Positions 1-11,100 of a DNA stretch of 64,000 nt are shown piece by piece; within the stretch, counting starts at the first letter, position 1, and each line of letters begins with the position of its first letter. Both the position numbers and the translations under genes were made by a program. The notes below the pieces were generated by a model. It saw only the letters and a list, made by a program, of their open reading frames with translations, was not told where the DNA came from and ran no database searches. The stretch lies in contig JAPWDM010000006.1 in NCBI GenBank assembly GCA_035578155.1, positions 48,725,529 through 48,789,528 on the forward strand, in the 5' to 3' direction. This DNA is from Brachynemurus nebulosus. Taxonomy: Eukaryota; Arthropoda; Insecta; Neuroptera; Myrmeleontidae.

Positions 1-483
1 AAAAATTAATAAGTAGAAAAGAACAATATAGTATAATTTTTCTGTCTTTATCTAATTTGCTTAAATTTCTTATTTTAAACTAGTAATTCACTTCATTAAC
101 TAGTAATGTTACCAAATTTTATATAGTTTAATTTTATTTTTAAATTTTTTTTTATAGTTCAATGCACTGAGTACTGAATCGAACATATTAACCTATATTT
201 CCTATAGGTTAATATGTTCTAGTTATATGTTATAGGAGATACCACAGGCATTAAATTGTGAAGCATGACTCCATTTTACTAAACCCAACTGTAACCACGG
301 AAACTTGTTTATAAATATTAGATACATAAACCAATTAAACCATTAAATTAATGGTTTGACCGCCATTAAAGTAATGTTATCAGTCAATATTTTTGCTTCA
401 GTTTCTTAATGTATCTGTAATACACAGCATTCTCTCTAGTCGATTTTCTCCTCAATGGTTCAATGGCACTCAATTATACGTAA
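1..483. other. AT-rich stretch with no gene seen
   Basis: I see no open frame with coding character here. A small inverted repeat around 180-235 (expressed as AACCTATAT / ATAGGTTAATATG) could form a hairpin. Nothing else is supportable. Confidence 0.5.
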
Positions 484-1383
484 CTAGCGTTTACCCGCGG
501 CTTCGCCCGCGTGGAATTTGAAATTATGGCATCTAGTTAAAACATATAAAATGTATTTTCTTTCGTCACGTCGCTATTGCGCGTCGAGTAGGTACTGTTA
601 CTTTTTTCTTTGGAATTTTCCCACAGAAATACAATATTTTCCCCGGGTAAAAAACAGATTATAAGATTCCTTTAACAACATGCCAAGTTCAAATGAAATC
701 AATGATTCTTTTTTATACTGTTTTAAATATATATTTTCCCACGGGAATAAGACTTTCCACGGGAGTTAGAGATTTTCCCGGGATAGAAAGTAGTCTGTGT
801 CCTTTCTCATCGTCTCTGTAAACAATATGCAAAGTTTGAAATCAATCATGCTTCTTTTTTAATAGTCAGTTGTTATTTCATTGTTTCGTTTTAAATAAAT
901 TTTCCCTCGGGGATGAGATATTTTATCAGGATAAAAAAATAACCTATGTTTATCGCTGTATATCGACATATTTGTCTATCATCATTTTTTGTTTCAATTA
1001 AAAAATATTTTTCAAAAGGAATGAAATTTCCCACGGGAAATTTCCCGGGGTATAAAGTAGTTTGTGTCCTTTCTCATCCGTTCTATTAGCAATATACAAA
1101 GTTTGAAATCATCTATCCGTTTTTTAATAGTCATCTGTTGCAATTTAATGCATTTTCCCTCGGGAATGAAATATTTTTCCGAGATAAAAAGTAGCCTATA
1201 ACCGTCTCTGGCAACGTCTGTGCAAGCAACGCAAGTGCAACGTCTGTGCAAGCAACGCAAGCAACGTCTGTGCAAAATTTCAAGTTGATTGGTTAAGCTG
1301 TTGAGGCGTGAAAGTCAGTCAAACAAACAAACAAACAAACAAACAAACAAACTCACTTTCGCATTTATAATATTAGTAAGGAT
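484..1383 (+). mobile_element. RTE-type non-LTR retrotransposon 3' tail
   Basis: The segment opens with the GC-rich phrase CCCGCGGCTTCGCCCGCG, then repeats a phrase of the type 'TTTTCCC-CGGG-ATAAAAAGTAGCCTATGT' several times (about 640, 750, 910, 1020, 1160). It ends with a CAAA repeat (about 1319-1350) and the phrase ACTTTCGCATTTATAATATT followed by AGTAAGGAT. This ending is, from general knowledge, typical of 3' ends of RTE-clade retrotransposons and derived short elements in insects. No reverse transcriptase is present, so it is a 3' fragment or a non-autonomous derivative. A related interrupted copy lies at 11425-12270. Confidence 0.6.
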
Positions 1384-2390
1384 TTTCAACTATCCGTTGA
1401 CTGTATACTGTGTATTTTTTTTTTTTTTTTTTTTTTTTTGATATCAGTTCTGAACATCACAAATTTTTTCGACTGTATCCCAGCCCAAAAACATATCTAT
1501 TTTTAAAAGTAATTATGATTTATATATGTATAGTAAAACACCGGCCGGTCCCTTAATCTGCTAAACTGTTTCGCAGCATTGTCACCTACAAGCAAACTTT
1601 AACTATAGTTAAAATTATAAAACTACTTTTAGCAAAAATTTTAAGTATGTAACTTGAATTTTTCGACTGTCTGAGCTAGTTAGTCAATTTTCAAAATAAT
1701 CAAACAGAACTGCTTTCGTACTTACTTTTTCACATGTTTTGGTAAAAAAGAAAAATTATTTGAATTTATTTCGGTATGGCATGCGATTTAAATTTTTCGA
1801 AAGAAATTTAAAAAAAATAATAATAATGATAAATAAATAAATTGTTACTTACTCGATATCTTTTCTTGTACGCCGTCTGAACTGATACTGTTAGTACACA
1901 AATATTAATTGATTTTTATTATACTCTTATTTGGATCATTATGTTCCTTGAGGCTATTATTGTGCCAGTACAATAAACATACACACGTTACAACACTAAG
2001 ATATTTGACTATGTATATTTTACATGTACATATGTATGTTTCAGACAGTCGATTAAATTATTAAGAACTGAAAAGGTTTTTTGTGTTAAAATTAATATCG
2101 CTATAAAAGCCTGTTATTAGAAATTTTTAATTAAAATTAATATTTTTATAGCAATTTTTTAATAAAGTTTTATTAAATCGTTTTGCCTAAATAGTTTTTG
2201 CGCTTATAAAATTTTGTCAGAGGAATATCAACCGTACACATATTTATTAGGACTTACATGCGTATAAGATATGTGACGTAAGCGCTAGTTAAAGCAGCTT
2301 CTTCATTATATTTCCATGTTTTATCAAATTCCAGTTTTTAATGCTTCAGGCAAATCTACTAGTACATATTAGTATTAAAGTATGTATAAG
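1384..2390. other. Non-coding AT-rich DNA
   Basis: It holds a T homopolymer at about 1415-1439 and an AATAA-rich stretch near 1810-1840. No convincing exon, splice pair or repeat family was recognised. Confidence 0.45.
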
Positions 2391-2846
2391 GCCCGATTTA
2401 CATTATCACTCCACTCTCACGCCGATATCACTACGCTCCCGATTCGATATAATCTTGTTGTGTTCACATTACAGTGCTGATATCATGCTGGTACCCATTC
2501 GTTCTCTATTCACATTATAATGCCACTCGGTACACACCCAGTTCGGTCTGAGTTCGACACAAATATCTTTTCATAACAACTGAATGCAAGCGAAGTGGAG
2601 TGGAATCAAAAAAGTGTTTACACTATAGGTACAAGCCATAACAACTCTGATATCGCTCCAATAAAATATTACCTGAGTGGTATTGATATTGGAGTGGCAT
2701 TGAAACGGGAGCAAACCGCGATTGATATCGGACCGATATCAGAGCGATGATGTGAATACACTCATTGTTTATTGTGTAAGAATATTTTATCGAACCTGGA
2801 GCGGTGTGATATAGGAGTGAGAACAGAGCGTTAATGTAAATCGGAC
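2391..2846. mobile_element. MITE family 1, copy 1
   Basis: The ends are inverted: GCCCGATTTACATTA at the left and TAATGTAAATCGGAC at the right. A second copy lies at 56785-57237, sharing long blocks such as the one around 2470-2660. Neither copy has coding capacity. Flanking bases resemble a decayed TTAA (ATAA and TTAG in opposite orientation), which would suit a piggyBac-type mobiliser, but that is only suggestive. Confidence 0.75.
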
Positions 2847-2919
2847 CTAAATACCCCTGTCGCAACATCTGCATAACATAGCGAATTTCCAAATCTTGGG
2901 CACTGGCGGATCTCATCTA

Positions 2920-3193
2920 AGACCTGTACCTATTTAAAATAGTTTAGCTTTCTAAGAGTAAAAGAATTTTTAAAATCGGCTGGGTAATTAGTTTTGGTAT
3001 TTTTAGGGACCCAAGAACCCGAACGAATTTTGTGCAGCATAGTTGTATCCATCTTAAATAATTTAGTTCTCTAGCAGTGAGAAATTTTTTAGCATCGGTT
3101 CCATAGCTTATTACTGGCGTTTTCGGATCTGCAAGATCCCAGTGGACCTCATTAAAAAATCCGCTCGACCGTATATTCTAGGCGGACTTTATG

Positions 3194-3269
<76 letters not shown>

Positions 3270-4215
3270 AACCCGTTGTGTAGCATTCTACGCCGCATTT
3301 GCATCCGCAGGACAGTTGTGGATCTCAGATAACACAACCTGTACCTATCTAAATATAGTTTACCTCGGTAATAGTAAAAACGTTTCAAAATCGGTCAGTT
3401 ATTTTATTTTTGACACTTTAAGGTCCTACTGACACTGTCAGACCTTACATAACGTAATCTATATGTATCTAAAATAGCTTAGCTCCCCAACAGTGAAAAA
3501 ATTTTCAAAATCGGTCAGTTAGTTTATTTTTGACACTTTTGGGTTCTATGGACCCTGGTGGACCTTACATAACGTAATTTATATTTATCTAAAATAGTTT
3601 AGCTCTGTAACAGTGAAAAAATTTTCAAAATCGGTCAGTTAGTTTATTTTTGACACTTCTGGCTCCTATGGACCCTGGCAGACCTTACATAACGGAATCT
3701 ATATTTATCTAAAACAGTTTAGCTCTGTAACAGTGAAAAAATTTTCAAAATCGGACAGTTAGTTTATTTTTGACACTTTTGGGTCCTGTGGACCCTGGCG
3801 AACCTTACATAATGTATTCTAAATCTATCTAAAATAGTCTAGCTCTGTAACAGTGAAGAAATTTTTAAAATTGGTCGTTTAGTTTATTTTTTACAATTAT
3901 GGGATCAGTAAATCCTGGCGAAACTCATACAAGTTTAGTACTCTAACAGTAAGAAAAGGGTTCTAAGGATCTTATATAACTTATGGCAGTCCGTAAGCTT
4001 CTTGCGGACATCATTTAATTAATTAATTCAAATACTTTAACTTACTAACTGTGAAAAAAATTTTAAAATCGATTGGTTAATTAATTTCTGGCCTTTTTAG
4101 GTCCCGAAAACCTTGACCTCACATAAAATACCTTAAATCCATTTGAAATGGTTTAATTTTTTAACATTATTATTTATTAGTGAAAAAATTTTCAAAATCG
4201 ATTCAAAATATTTTT
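2920..4215. repeat. Tandem repeat, about 120-bp period
   Basis: Units contain, in order, a 'GGACCCTGGCAGACCTTACATAACG'-like block, ATCTAAAATAGTTTAGCTC, a CAGTGAAAAAATTTTCAAAATCGGT block and AGTTTATTTTTGACAC. The best units (about 3300-3900) repeat every 120 bp or so with a few mismatches; those on both sides are more decayed. A TA microsatellite sits inside the array. There is no reading frame across units, so this is non-coding satellite-like DNA. Confidence 0.75.
3196..3265. repeat. (TA)n microsatellite
   Basis: A pure TA dinucleotide tract of about 70 bp. It gives a spurious Tyr-Ile open frame on the plus strand. Confidence 0.95.
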
Positions 4216-4600
4216 CCGTGCATACATAATATGTACATTGTACATATTTTGTTTTGTTTCATATTTAATAATAATATATCATAACATAATCTTCAATTTC
4301 TTGTTTACTTAAAAATTCAATAAAAAAAAAAATTCTTCATTACATTAGCTTAGAAAATCTGTTTAATTTACATTTTTCAACATGAGATAGAACCATGCTA
4401 ATTATAATGCAATAAATGAGAAACAAAACTCTATACATGTATGTCTGTTATAACACATGTATGTGGATAGGCTTCACTTGTTCTCACAAAATTCTTTAAT
4501 AAAAAAGTGAAATATTTTTATACTTCATAAAGAACTGAGATATAAATATAAATTACTTATTAGACTAACAAAGAAAGAAAACTAATAATATAATGGTGAA
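4216..4600. other. Non-coding AT-rich DNA
   Basis: No gene, hairpin or known repeat could be supported here. Confidence 0.4.
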
Positions 4601-4679
4601 AATTTACATTTTCTCGAAAAATACTTAAAATAGAAAGGAAATTATCAGAATATTTTCTTCATAATTTTTTTTTCCTTTT

Positions 4680-4856
4680 CAACGATGTAAAAATCGAACT
4701 GTCTTATGATAGGTTCGAATGATAAAAAATGGCCAGAAAACCTACTTCTGGGCATCCGACGTGTCTGGCTAACGAACTTAGCCGAGCCAATTTAGAATCC
4801 AGTCCGCACACAAAATTTCATAAGCATTAGACGTTTCGTTCGAGAGTTATCGTGGC

Positions 4857-4921
<65 letters not shown>

Positions 4922-5059
4922 TTTAGTGAATATCATTTTCGTATTCTAGGGACCTCAAAACACATTTCTGTTATGATCCCGGGCTTAGGTCCCGTCATGA
5001 CACCTACTGTAATAGCGTATTTGCAGTTTCACTTTTGGAAATTCGCTAAAAATCAAAAC
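4680..5059. repeat. Dispersed repeat family 2, copy 1
   Basis: Phrases such as TTCGTTCGAGAGTTATC, then 'GTCATGACACCTACTGTAATAG', then TTTTGGAAATTCGCTAA recur in order, diverged, in the segment 52180-52380 on the same strand. A TA tract (4859-4918) lies inside. The copy is interrupted at 5060 by a piggyBac-like MITE. Confidence 0.55.
4859..4918. repeat. (TA)n microsatellite
   Basis: A pure TA tract of about 60 bp. Confidence 0.95.
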
Positions 5060-5063
5060 TTAA

Positions 5064-5740
5064 CGCTCCTTTCACATTATACGGTTTTTGCAGTACGGCA
5101 AAAAACCGTACGGTCACATTTTTTTAGTGGAGTGAAGAAGAGCATTGGACCTTTCACATTACACGGTCACGGTAAAATGCCGTTGCCGTGCCGTGTAGCA
5201 GCCCTCTCTTGCCACTGCACTTGACGGTTGCCGTACGGCGTTTTTAACTCAGTAGTGTATGTAATTAAATTGATGCTTTCACATTCGACGGATTTTTAAC
5301 GTACGGCAGTAACATTATTTTGTTGAATTTTATGTTAATTATTAATTTTATTTGTGAAATTAATGAAACTATGTTGAATGTGGTAACAAGCATTTTAATA
5401 GGTTCTATGTAATTTCCAAATTGTGTGTTTTTACGTTAAGTTCGCCAAGAAATTACTCAAAGGAGCTTGTAAGCGTCCGAAAGTAGTTAAAAAATTTATT
5501 TTCGTCATTTTTCAGGTCTTCAAAGAGTGTGGTAATAAATAATCCTACTTTATATTTCCTCTGATTTATAGAATTAACTTTAATCACACTTGTTATTTGT
5601 ATGATGTTGCAAATAAAATGAAGATATTCAGTTTAACACATCTACATCACATCTACATCATCATCAAAGCAACTACATCACGGCAAAAAATCGTACGGTT
5701 TTTTACCGTACGGCGAAAACCGTACAATGTGAAAGGAGCG
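5064..5740. mobile_element. piggyBac-like MITE with TTAA duplication
   Basis: The element is bounded by TTAA at 5060-5063 and 5741-5744. Its ends are inverted: CGCTCCTTTCACATTATACG at the left and AATGTGAAAGGAGCG at the right. Subterminal sequence repeats the words CCGTACGG and ACGGTTTTT many times on both sides. TTAA targeting with inverted termini is the hallmark of piggyBac elements. At 677 bp and with no transposase it is non-autonomous. Confidence 0.85.
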
Positions 5741-5744
5741 TTAA

Positions 5745-6280
5745 TCTACTGAACAGCAATAAAATGGTAAAGGTTAACTTTATACAATGAAATATTAATT
5801 CATGGATACATAATTTATACATATAAGCAAATTTTTTGGCTGACTGACGCATTTCTTTATTTTTACATACAATGGGATATCTGGTAAAGTATATGAAAAA
5901 TATCTATCTAACATAGACACAATAGAGAGACAGCTGCAAAAACGCATTTTAAAGATCAGTCTAAATTATTTTTTAAGGCAAGGGCGATATCTGTCAAATT
6001 CACTAATATACATGTGTCTTATGAACCACAGGGTAGTGAGCTGATCTGTTTTGCTCCTTCCACCTCTATAGACGGTTTTTGAATATAAATTTTATTTCAA
6101 AGGTGCACAGTTTAATTATATTCAGATAAGGCGGTGTACTTCTGAACCCACCATGCCCAATTTTGTCAAAGTCAGGCGAGTTTTAATTGGAAACTTGACA
6201 AACTAAAAATTGCTAAAAATTCGGAAACCATAAAATAAGCATTATCACAAAACATTATTACAATCGATAACAAGTTTGTG
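5745..6280. other. Non-coding DNA
   Basis: No coding signal. A 'TTTGTCAAAGTCAGGCGAG' word near 6164 is matched by CTCGCCAAAGCCTGACAAAA near 6870 in inverted sense, hinting at a decayed foldback around the hAT-like MITE. Confidence 0.4.
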
Positions 6281-6537
6281 CAGAGGCGTAGCGAGAGGGG
6301 TGCAAGGGGGTCTATCATGCACCGGGTGCCACTCGCAGAGGGGCGCCGAATGTGCGCCAAAGAGGGGCGTTAAATTTACCCAAAGCCGGAAGGTCTTGGG
6401 GGGGTCCAAAAGAATTAGGTATGAGGGTTTTTTTGCTCGTCACTTTTTTTTTGAGAAGAAAAAAGCAATAATGTTTTCTACAAGGGCGTCAATAATGTGT
6501 CGTGTCCCGGGCGCCTGTTATGTTCACTACGCCACTG
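6281..6537. mobile_element. hAT-like MITE with 8-bp target duplication
   Basis: The termini are CAGAGGCGTAGCG and CTACGCCACTG (inverted). The element is flanked by the exact 8-bp direct repeat AGTTTGTG at 6273-6280 and 6538-6545. CAG-starting termini and 8-bp duplications are diagnostic of hAT transposons. It is 257 bp, GC-richer than its surroundings, and has no coding capacity; open frames over it are incidental. Confidence 0.88.
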
Positions 6538-6545
6538 AGTTTGTG

Positions 6546-7180
6546 TTACTTTGTGTTACTAATAACACCTTTGTGTTACATAAAGTAATGTAATGAATAA
6601 TAATTTTTTCAGCTCTAGTTACTGTGTTTATTTTCTTTTCAATAATTATTGTCTTTTTAAAATTTTTTGAATTTTTGACAAAAATTATTTTTTTATTACT
6701 TTCAATTTTTTTGCTTTCAAAAATTGCCACTCTCCTGCGGCGGTATGCCATCGGGCGTCAGAGTGTGCTGCTGTCTTTTTTCAACATTGCTGCCTTACTA
6801 ACAACTACGCTTAACTGCAAATTATACACCCAATCACACTTTTAAGTTTTAAGTTGGTATTAAAAAACTCGCCAAAGCCTGACAAAACTGGCCTCCTATC
6901 TAAAAGCATTGAGTGGGCATCGCTTGATTCACATCCAGCAACACATTTTCATATCCATTAAACAGATTCCTTCAGTTTCCAAAGGACCCCTCCGGATAAG
7001 ATAGGTGAATCTGCCTAAGGTCCAACCTGGGTCGGGGGTGCCATGGTAGGGTACGCCATTGCACATGTATTCCATAGCTGCAATATTAGGGCAAGGTTGC
7101 TTTGCGTTTTCGAGTTGTACCAAAATCTTCATTTTTGGACTTTTCCCGATTTTCCACTTTCCTTCCTCCTAAGTGCATAA
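6546..7180. other. Non-coding DNA, partly inverted copy of its surroundings
   Basis: Low-complexity T-rich DNA (6600-6730), then a moderately GC-rich stretch (6900-7130) with open frames on both strands. None shows a recognisable domain, codon bias or splice structure, so no gene is called. Confidence 0.4.
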
Positions 7181-7183
7181 GTG

Positions 7184-7184
<1 letters not shown>

Positions 7185-7255
<71 letters not shown>
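7185..7255. repeat. (TA)n microsatellite ending in (TG)n
   Basis: About 70 bp of TA repeats followed by a few TG units. Confidence 0.95.
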
Positions 7256-7263
<8 letters not shown>

Positions 7264-7985
7264 AGGGTTCTAAGAGCTCCATAAGACAGTGCATGCAGCT
7301 CTGCAAAACATGGTGTTTAGAAGAAGATATTTGCAAAAATTTCTATATGACCTATAAAAACACACAAAACGTGATCTTGGACCAAAATGAGACATAGATT
7401 TTTGATATCTACGCCTTTGGGTTAGTAAACATGTACCTACCTAAAACTATTTCGAAAAATTGGGCCAAGTAAGGCTAATTTACAGATTTAAATACAAGGG
7501 GCTCTAGTGATACTCGGTGTTGCAGCCTTCTTAGTGGGCTTGTTTAGCCACAAAATACGACGACGCCTTCCTCTCACCCTTGCATACGTATTTCTATTTT
7601 TGTCGTTACGAAAAATTTAAAAAAAAATATTATGATGTTTTAAACTTTTTTTCAGAAGTCTACAAAAATCCCAATTTCCAATATTGTTAAATGATTCTAG
7701 TTCACTCAATGCATTTAGGCTTATAGATTGAAACGCCGTTTTTTTTGAGTGGTATAATTTACGTTCGAATGAAGATTTTTACTTGAAATTTGTTTTACAT
7801 ACTCTTGAAATAGTAATAAATAAATGATAAAATATTCAAAGTTCTATCTTTTCACTGGTCGTCAAAAAAAATTCCTAAAAATTTCTAAAAAAAAAGGCCT
7901 TCACACGAGAGAATTCCCTTAATTTTCAGAACTCCTATTAAGTAGAGGTATTATATTATTTTGTTGAAGCTAAAATTAAAACACT
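7256..7985. other. Non-coding DNA downstream of DHDH
   Basis: This lies beyond the poly(A) signal of the minus-strand DHDH gene. I see no gene here. Confidence 0.4.
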
Positions 7986-7992
7986 CAAAACC

Positions 7993-7998
7993 TTTATT
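7993..7998 (-). terminator. Poly(A) signal AATAAA of DHDH
   Basis: The minus strand reads AATAAA here, about 70 bases past the DHDH stop codon at 8066-8068. The position is normal for the cleavage and polyadenylation signal of the last exon. Confidence 0.7.
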
Positions 7999-8065
7999 AA
8001 AAAAAAAATTATTATTATAAGTAACTATATACATTTATAATGATGGACATTAATTTTTAGTTTCA

Positions 8066-8190
8066 CTAATTTTCATTAGAATAATCCTTATCCTCGCGGT
8101 AAAAGACACCAATTTGACGTCTAATTGTAGTCATCATTTCAGCTAACTGTAGTGTTTCATCCAATGTTATTGATGGATTTTCTGTCAAGC
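8066..8190 (-). CDS. DHDH: DHDH exon 5 (terminal)
   Basis: The acceptor TTTATAG joins in phase with exon 4 to give the family's C-terminal helix (GLTENPSITLDETLQLAEMM, then ..TIRRQIGVFY), ending in TAG at 8066-8068. The exon is separated from exon 4 by a 6.17-kb intron full of mobile elements, so an automatic annotation could easily lose it. Confidence 0.88.
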
Positions 8191-11100
8191 CTATAAATAA
8201 ATATATAAAAGGAAACACAATTATTAAATTTCAAAATTTGAATTTACTAAAGAGAAGTAATAAGTATAAGTTTTTGTAAAAAAGGAATATCAAGTTATGT
8301 ATTTAATTTCGCAATATTACTAGCCTTGAATTGATATCATCTTTGTATTTAATTTTGCAATATTACTATCTCAAAATTTTTCAATATATACACCAGTCAA
8401 TTTAAACATGCAAGGGTACAAAAATTAGGAGAGAGCTGAAAATTGGTATGAATGTTCGGAATACCATTATAAATAAGTGTTGATAAGCCCTCATCCATCC
8501 TATACGTGGAAAAAATTTTATTCAAGGTCAAAGGTGTCAAAAATGAGTTTTTCGCGTTTTTCAGCAAAACGGTAAGTTTTATCATAAAATTAGGTCAGAC
8601 AAAAATTGTAGATTATATAATTGTCCAATAAAAATGTCTCAATACTTTTTTCCTAAGAGCCACCGTTTCTGAGATACAACTATTACAAAAGTTGTAATCT
8701 TCATAATATGTACATACGTTTCCACGCCACCTGTGAGGTAGTGTATTTAGCGGGTTTTTTTAAAGGGTTTCCCCCAATAGACCTATTCCACGGTCTATGG
8801 TGATCCTATTTAATTGAAAACTATTGAATGATAAAAAATATTAGTATTGGGAAAGATGAAGGCGGTATAGATTTAAAAAAAGTGAGGGAAATTATTCGTC
8901 AGATTCATAATCGTCTAATATTTCAGCTTCCTCTTCTTCTTGTTCTTCTGCTTGTTCTTGTTCTTGTTCCTCTTATTGTTTTTCTTCTTGTCCTTCTTCT
9001 TGTTCTTCTGCTTGTTCTTTTCCTTCTTGTTCTTGTTCTTGCTCCTCTTCTTCTTCTTCTTCTTCTTGTTCTTGTTCTTGTTGGGTGCAAGTAAATTGCC
9101 TCAATAGCGATGCATCACATGTCTCCTCGTTGGTATTATATTACAACTCTAAGAAAAAAGTAAAGGTAATAAAATTTTGAAAAAAATATGATTGGTTAAA
9201 AAAGATGACAAGGATAAAAAAGTAGCTTGTACAGTGACAGTTTAATTTATTTATCTCTCTCACACAAAAATGTGACAAACTAAGTCGGATTTACATAGCT
9301 AAAAAAAACTTCATAATTCAAAAAGTTAAATGAATGTATATAATTCTTAAAACTATTGATTTAGATTATAATTTAACATTTCTAAATCGTATTCTGTATT
9401 GCCATATTCTATTTTGAATTGAAAAGTAATATTTTTATGAATGTTGCTGCAACAGGGCAGTTTCGTACTGAAAATAATTTATTTCATTTTTTGCTATAGT
9501 GTAAATCCAACTTGTAAAATTTTATTACGTTTACTTTTTTCTTAGAGTTGTAATATAATATCATACGAATCCTCTTCTGTTGGTAATTCAACCTTAGAGC
9601 ACGACTGGCCTTGACAACTGGTACATGCAAGAGAACAAAACAATCCAACTTTTTTGCAGCCGCATTTTGCACTAAGTACATCCCTTTTTACAATTACAAA
9701 ACACTGCGTTGAGGAGGGGGAGGAGGAGTGATGTGTATACGTGGCGTAGTTATGCATATTATGAAGATATTACAACTTTTTCAACTTTTATAACAGCTAT
9801 ATCTCAGAAACGGTGACCCTTAGGAAAAAATATATGGAGACATTTTTTATAGATAATTATATGATCTACAGTTTTTGTCTGACCTAATTTTACGATAAAA
9901 CTTACCGTTTTGCTGAAAAACTCGCAAAGCCCATTTTTGAAACCTTTGACCTTGAATAAATTTTTTTTCCAAGTACAGGATCGATGAGGACTTTTCAACA
10001 CTTATTTATAATGGTGTTCCGAACAATTGTACCAATTTTCAGCACTCTCCTAATTTTTGTATCTTTACTACTATTTTTAGGGCTAAACTTATCGGATTAA
10101 TAGGTTGTTAATAAAAAGGCAATATGTACAATCTATCTTTTTATTTTGGAAACATATTAAAAGTAACAGTTTAAATCAAAATATTAATTGGAAAAGAGTG
10201 GTAAGAAACTTTTGAATTACAAATAACTAATGACTTCTCCCGGATTGTTACTGTTTATTTTTATTATGTCATTGCTTAACACTTTTTATAATTAAGCCGA
10301 GTTAACTTGTCTAACAGATAGGCAACCTATATAGCTCTAGGTTATGTTTATAGACTATACAATAAACATACATGTCTAGTGTCTACAGTCGATATTGTGG
10401 AAGTTTTTCTGACTACGTAAAAATATTATTGTGATAAGTGAGGTGTATAATATTTTTTGGTAGAGAAAAGTGTTTATTTCCTTTTATAAGAAAAATGTAA
10501 ATAATCAAAAAGGAATCGACTTCCTGCAAAGTAAATCAGTCGTAGATCGAACAATAACACAGATCTACATGTCAAAAATAATAAAAAACAATCAAAAAAG
10601 TAAAAAAATATCCGTCAAATCTGACATGTTTTGGCCTTCAGGACATTATTAAAGATTGTGGCAAAACATCATTTTAAAAATGAAAAAGAAATAAAAAAAT
10701 TAAGAAGTTAAGAAAATTGATCAGATCTATTTATAAGTAACAAAAAGATAAGGTACCACACACAAAAAAAGTATGGAGTAGACATAAGCCGCCAAAACAC
10801 AGAAATTCTGTAGATTTTCAAACGGAGCAATTTTCCACAAAACCAACGACGAAAAAATGGTAAAAAAAATAAATTCAAACAATATAAACAAACACATAGT
10901 AGTATACAATCCTTAATAAACTATTATTTGTAAAAAACTTTAAAAATTAATGAAATTGATTGTTATGTAATTATGATTAAAAGAACTAAGGAACCACGAA
11001 TTTAATAGCACTGGTAGTGAACTTGTTGAACTCTTGTCTAATTCTATCGACTCTTTATAGCAAAGTTGTGGACAATAAAATCTTCGGACAAATCAAAGTT

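Larger units (their letters stand above)
8413..10064. mobile_element. Transposon remnant with about 300-bp terminal inverted repeats
   Basis: The left arm (8413-8712) and right arm (9750-10064) are diverged inverted copies; both include 'CCGTTTCTGAGATA' and AAATTAGGTCAGACAAAAATTG-like blocks. Between them, on the minus strand, lies a broken cysteine-rich coding region, itself split by a nested MITE. The whole element sits in the last DHDH intron, and its own gene runs in the same (minus) direction as DHDH. Confidence 0.7.

Noticed and set aside
3142..3432. 96-residue frame with a long Tyr-Ile run
   Set aside because: It is a translation of a TA microsatellite inside a tandem repeat; no coding character.
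7102..7284. Frame with a Tyr-Ile run
   Set aside because: TA microsatellite translation.
8828..9094. Leucine-rich plus-strand frame
   Set aside because: It is the antisense of the Gln/Glu tract of the minus-strand transposon pseudogene.
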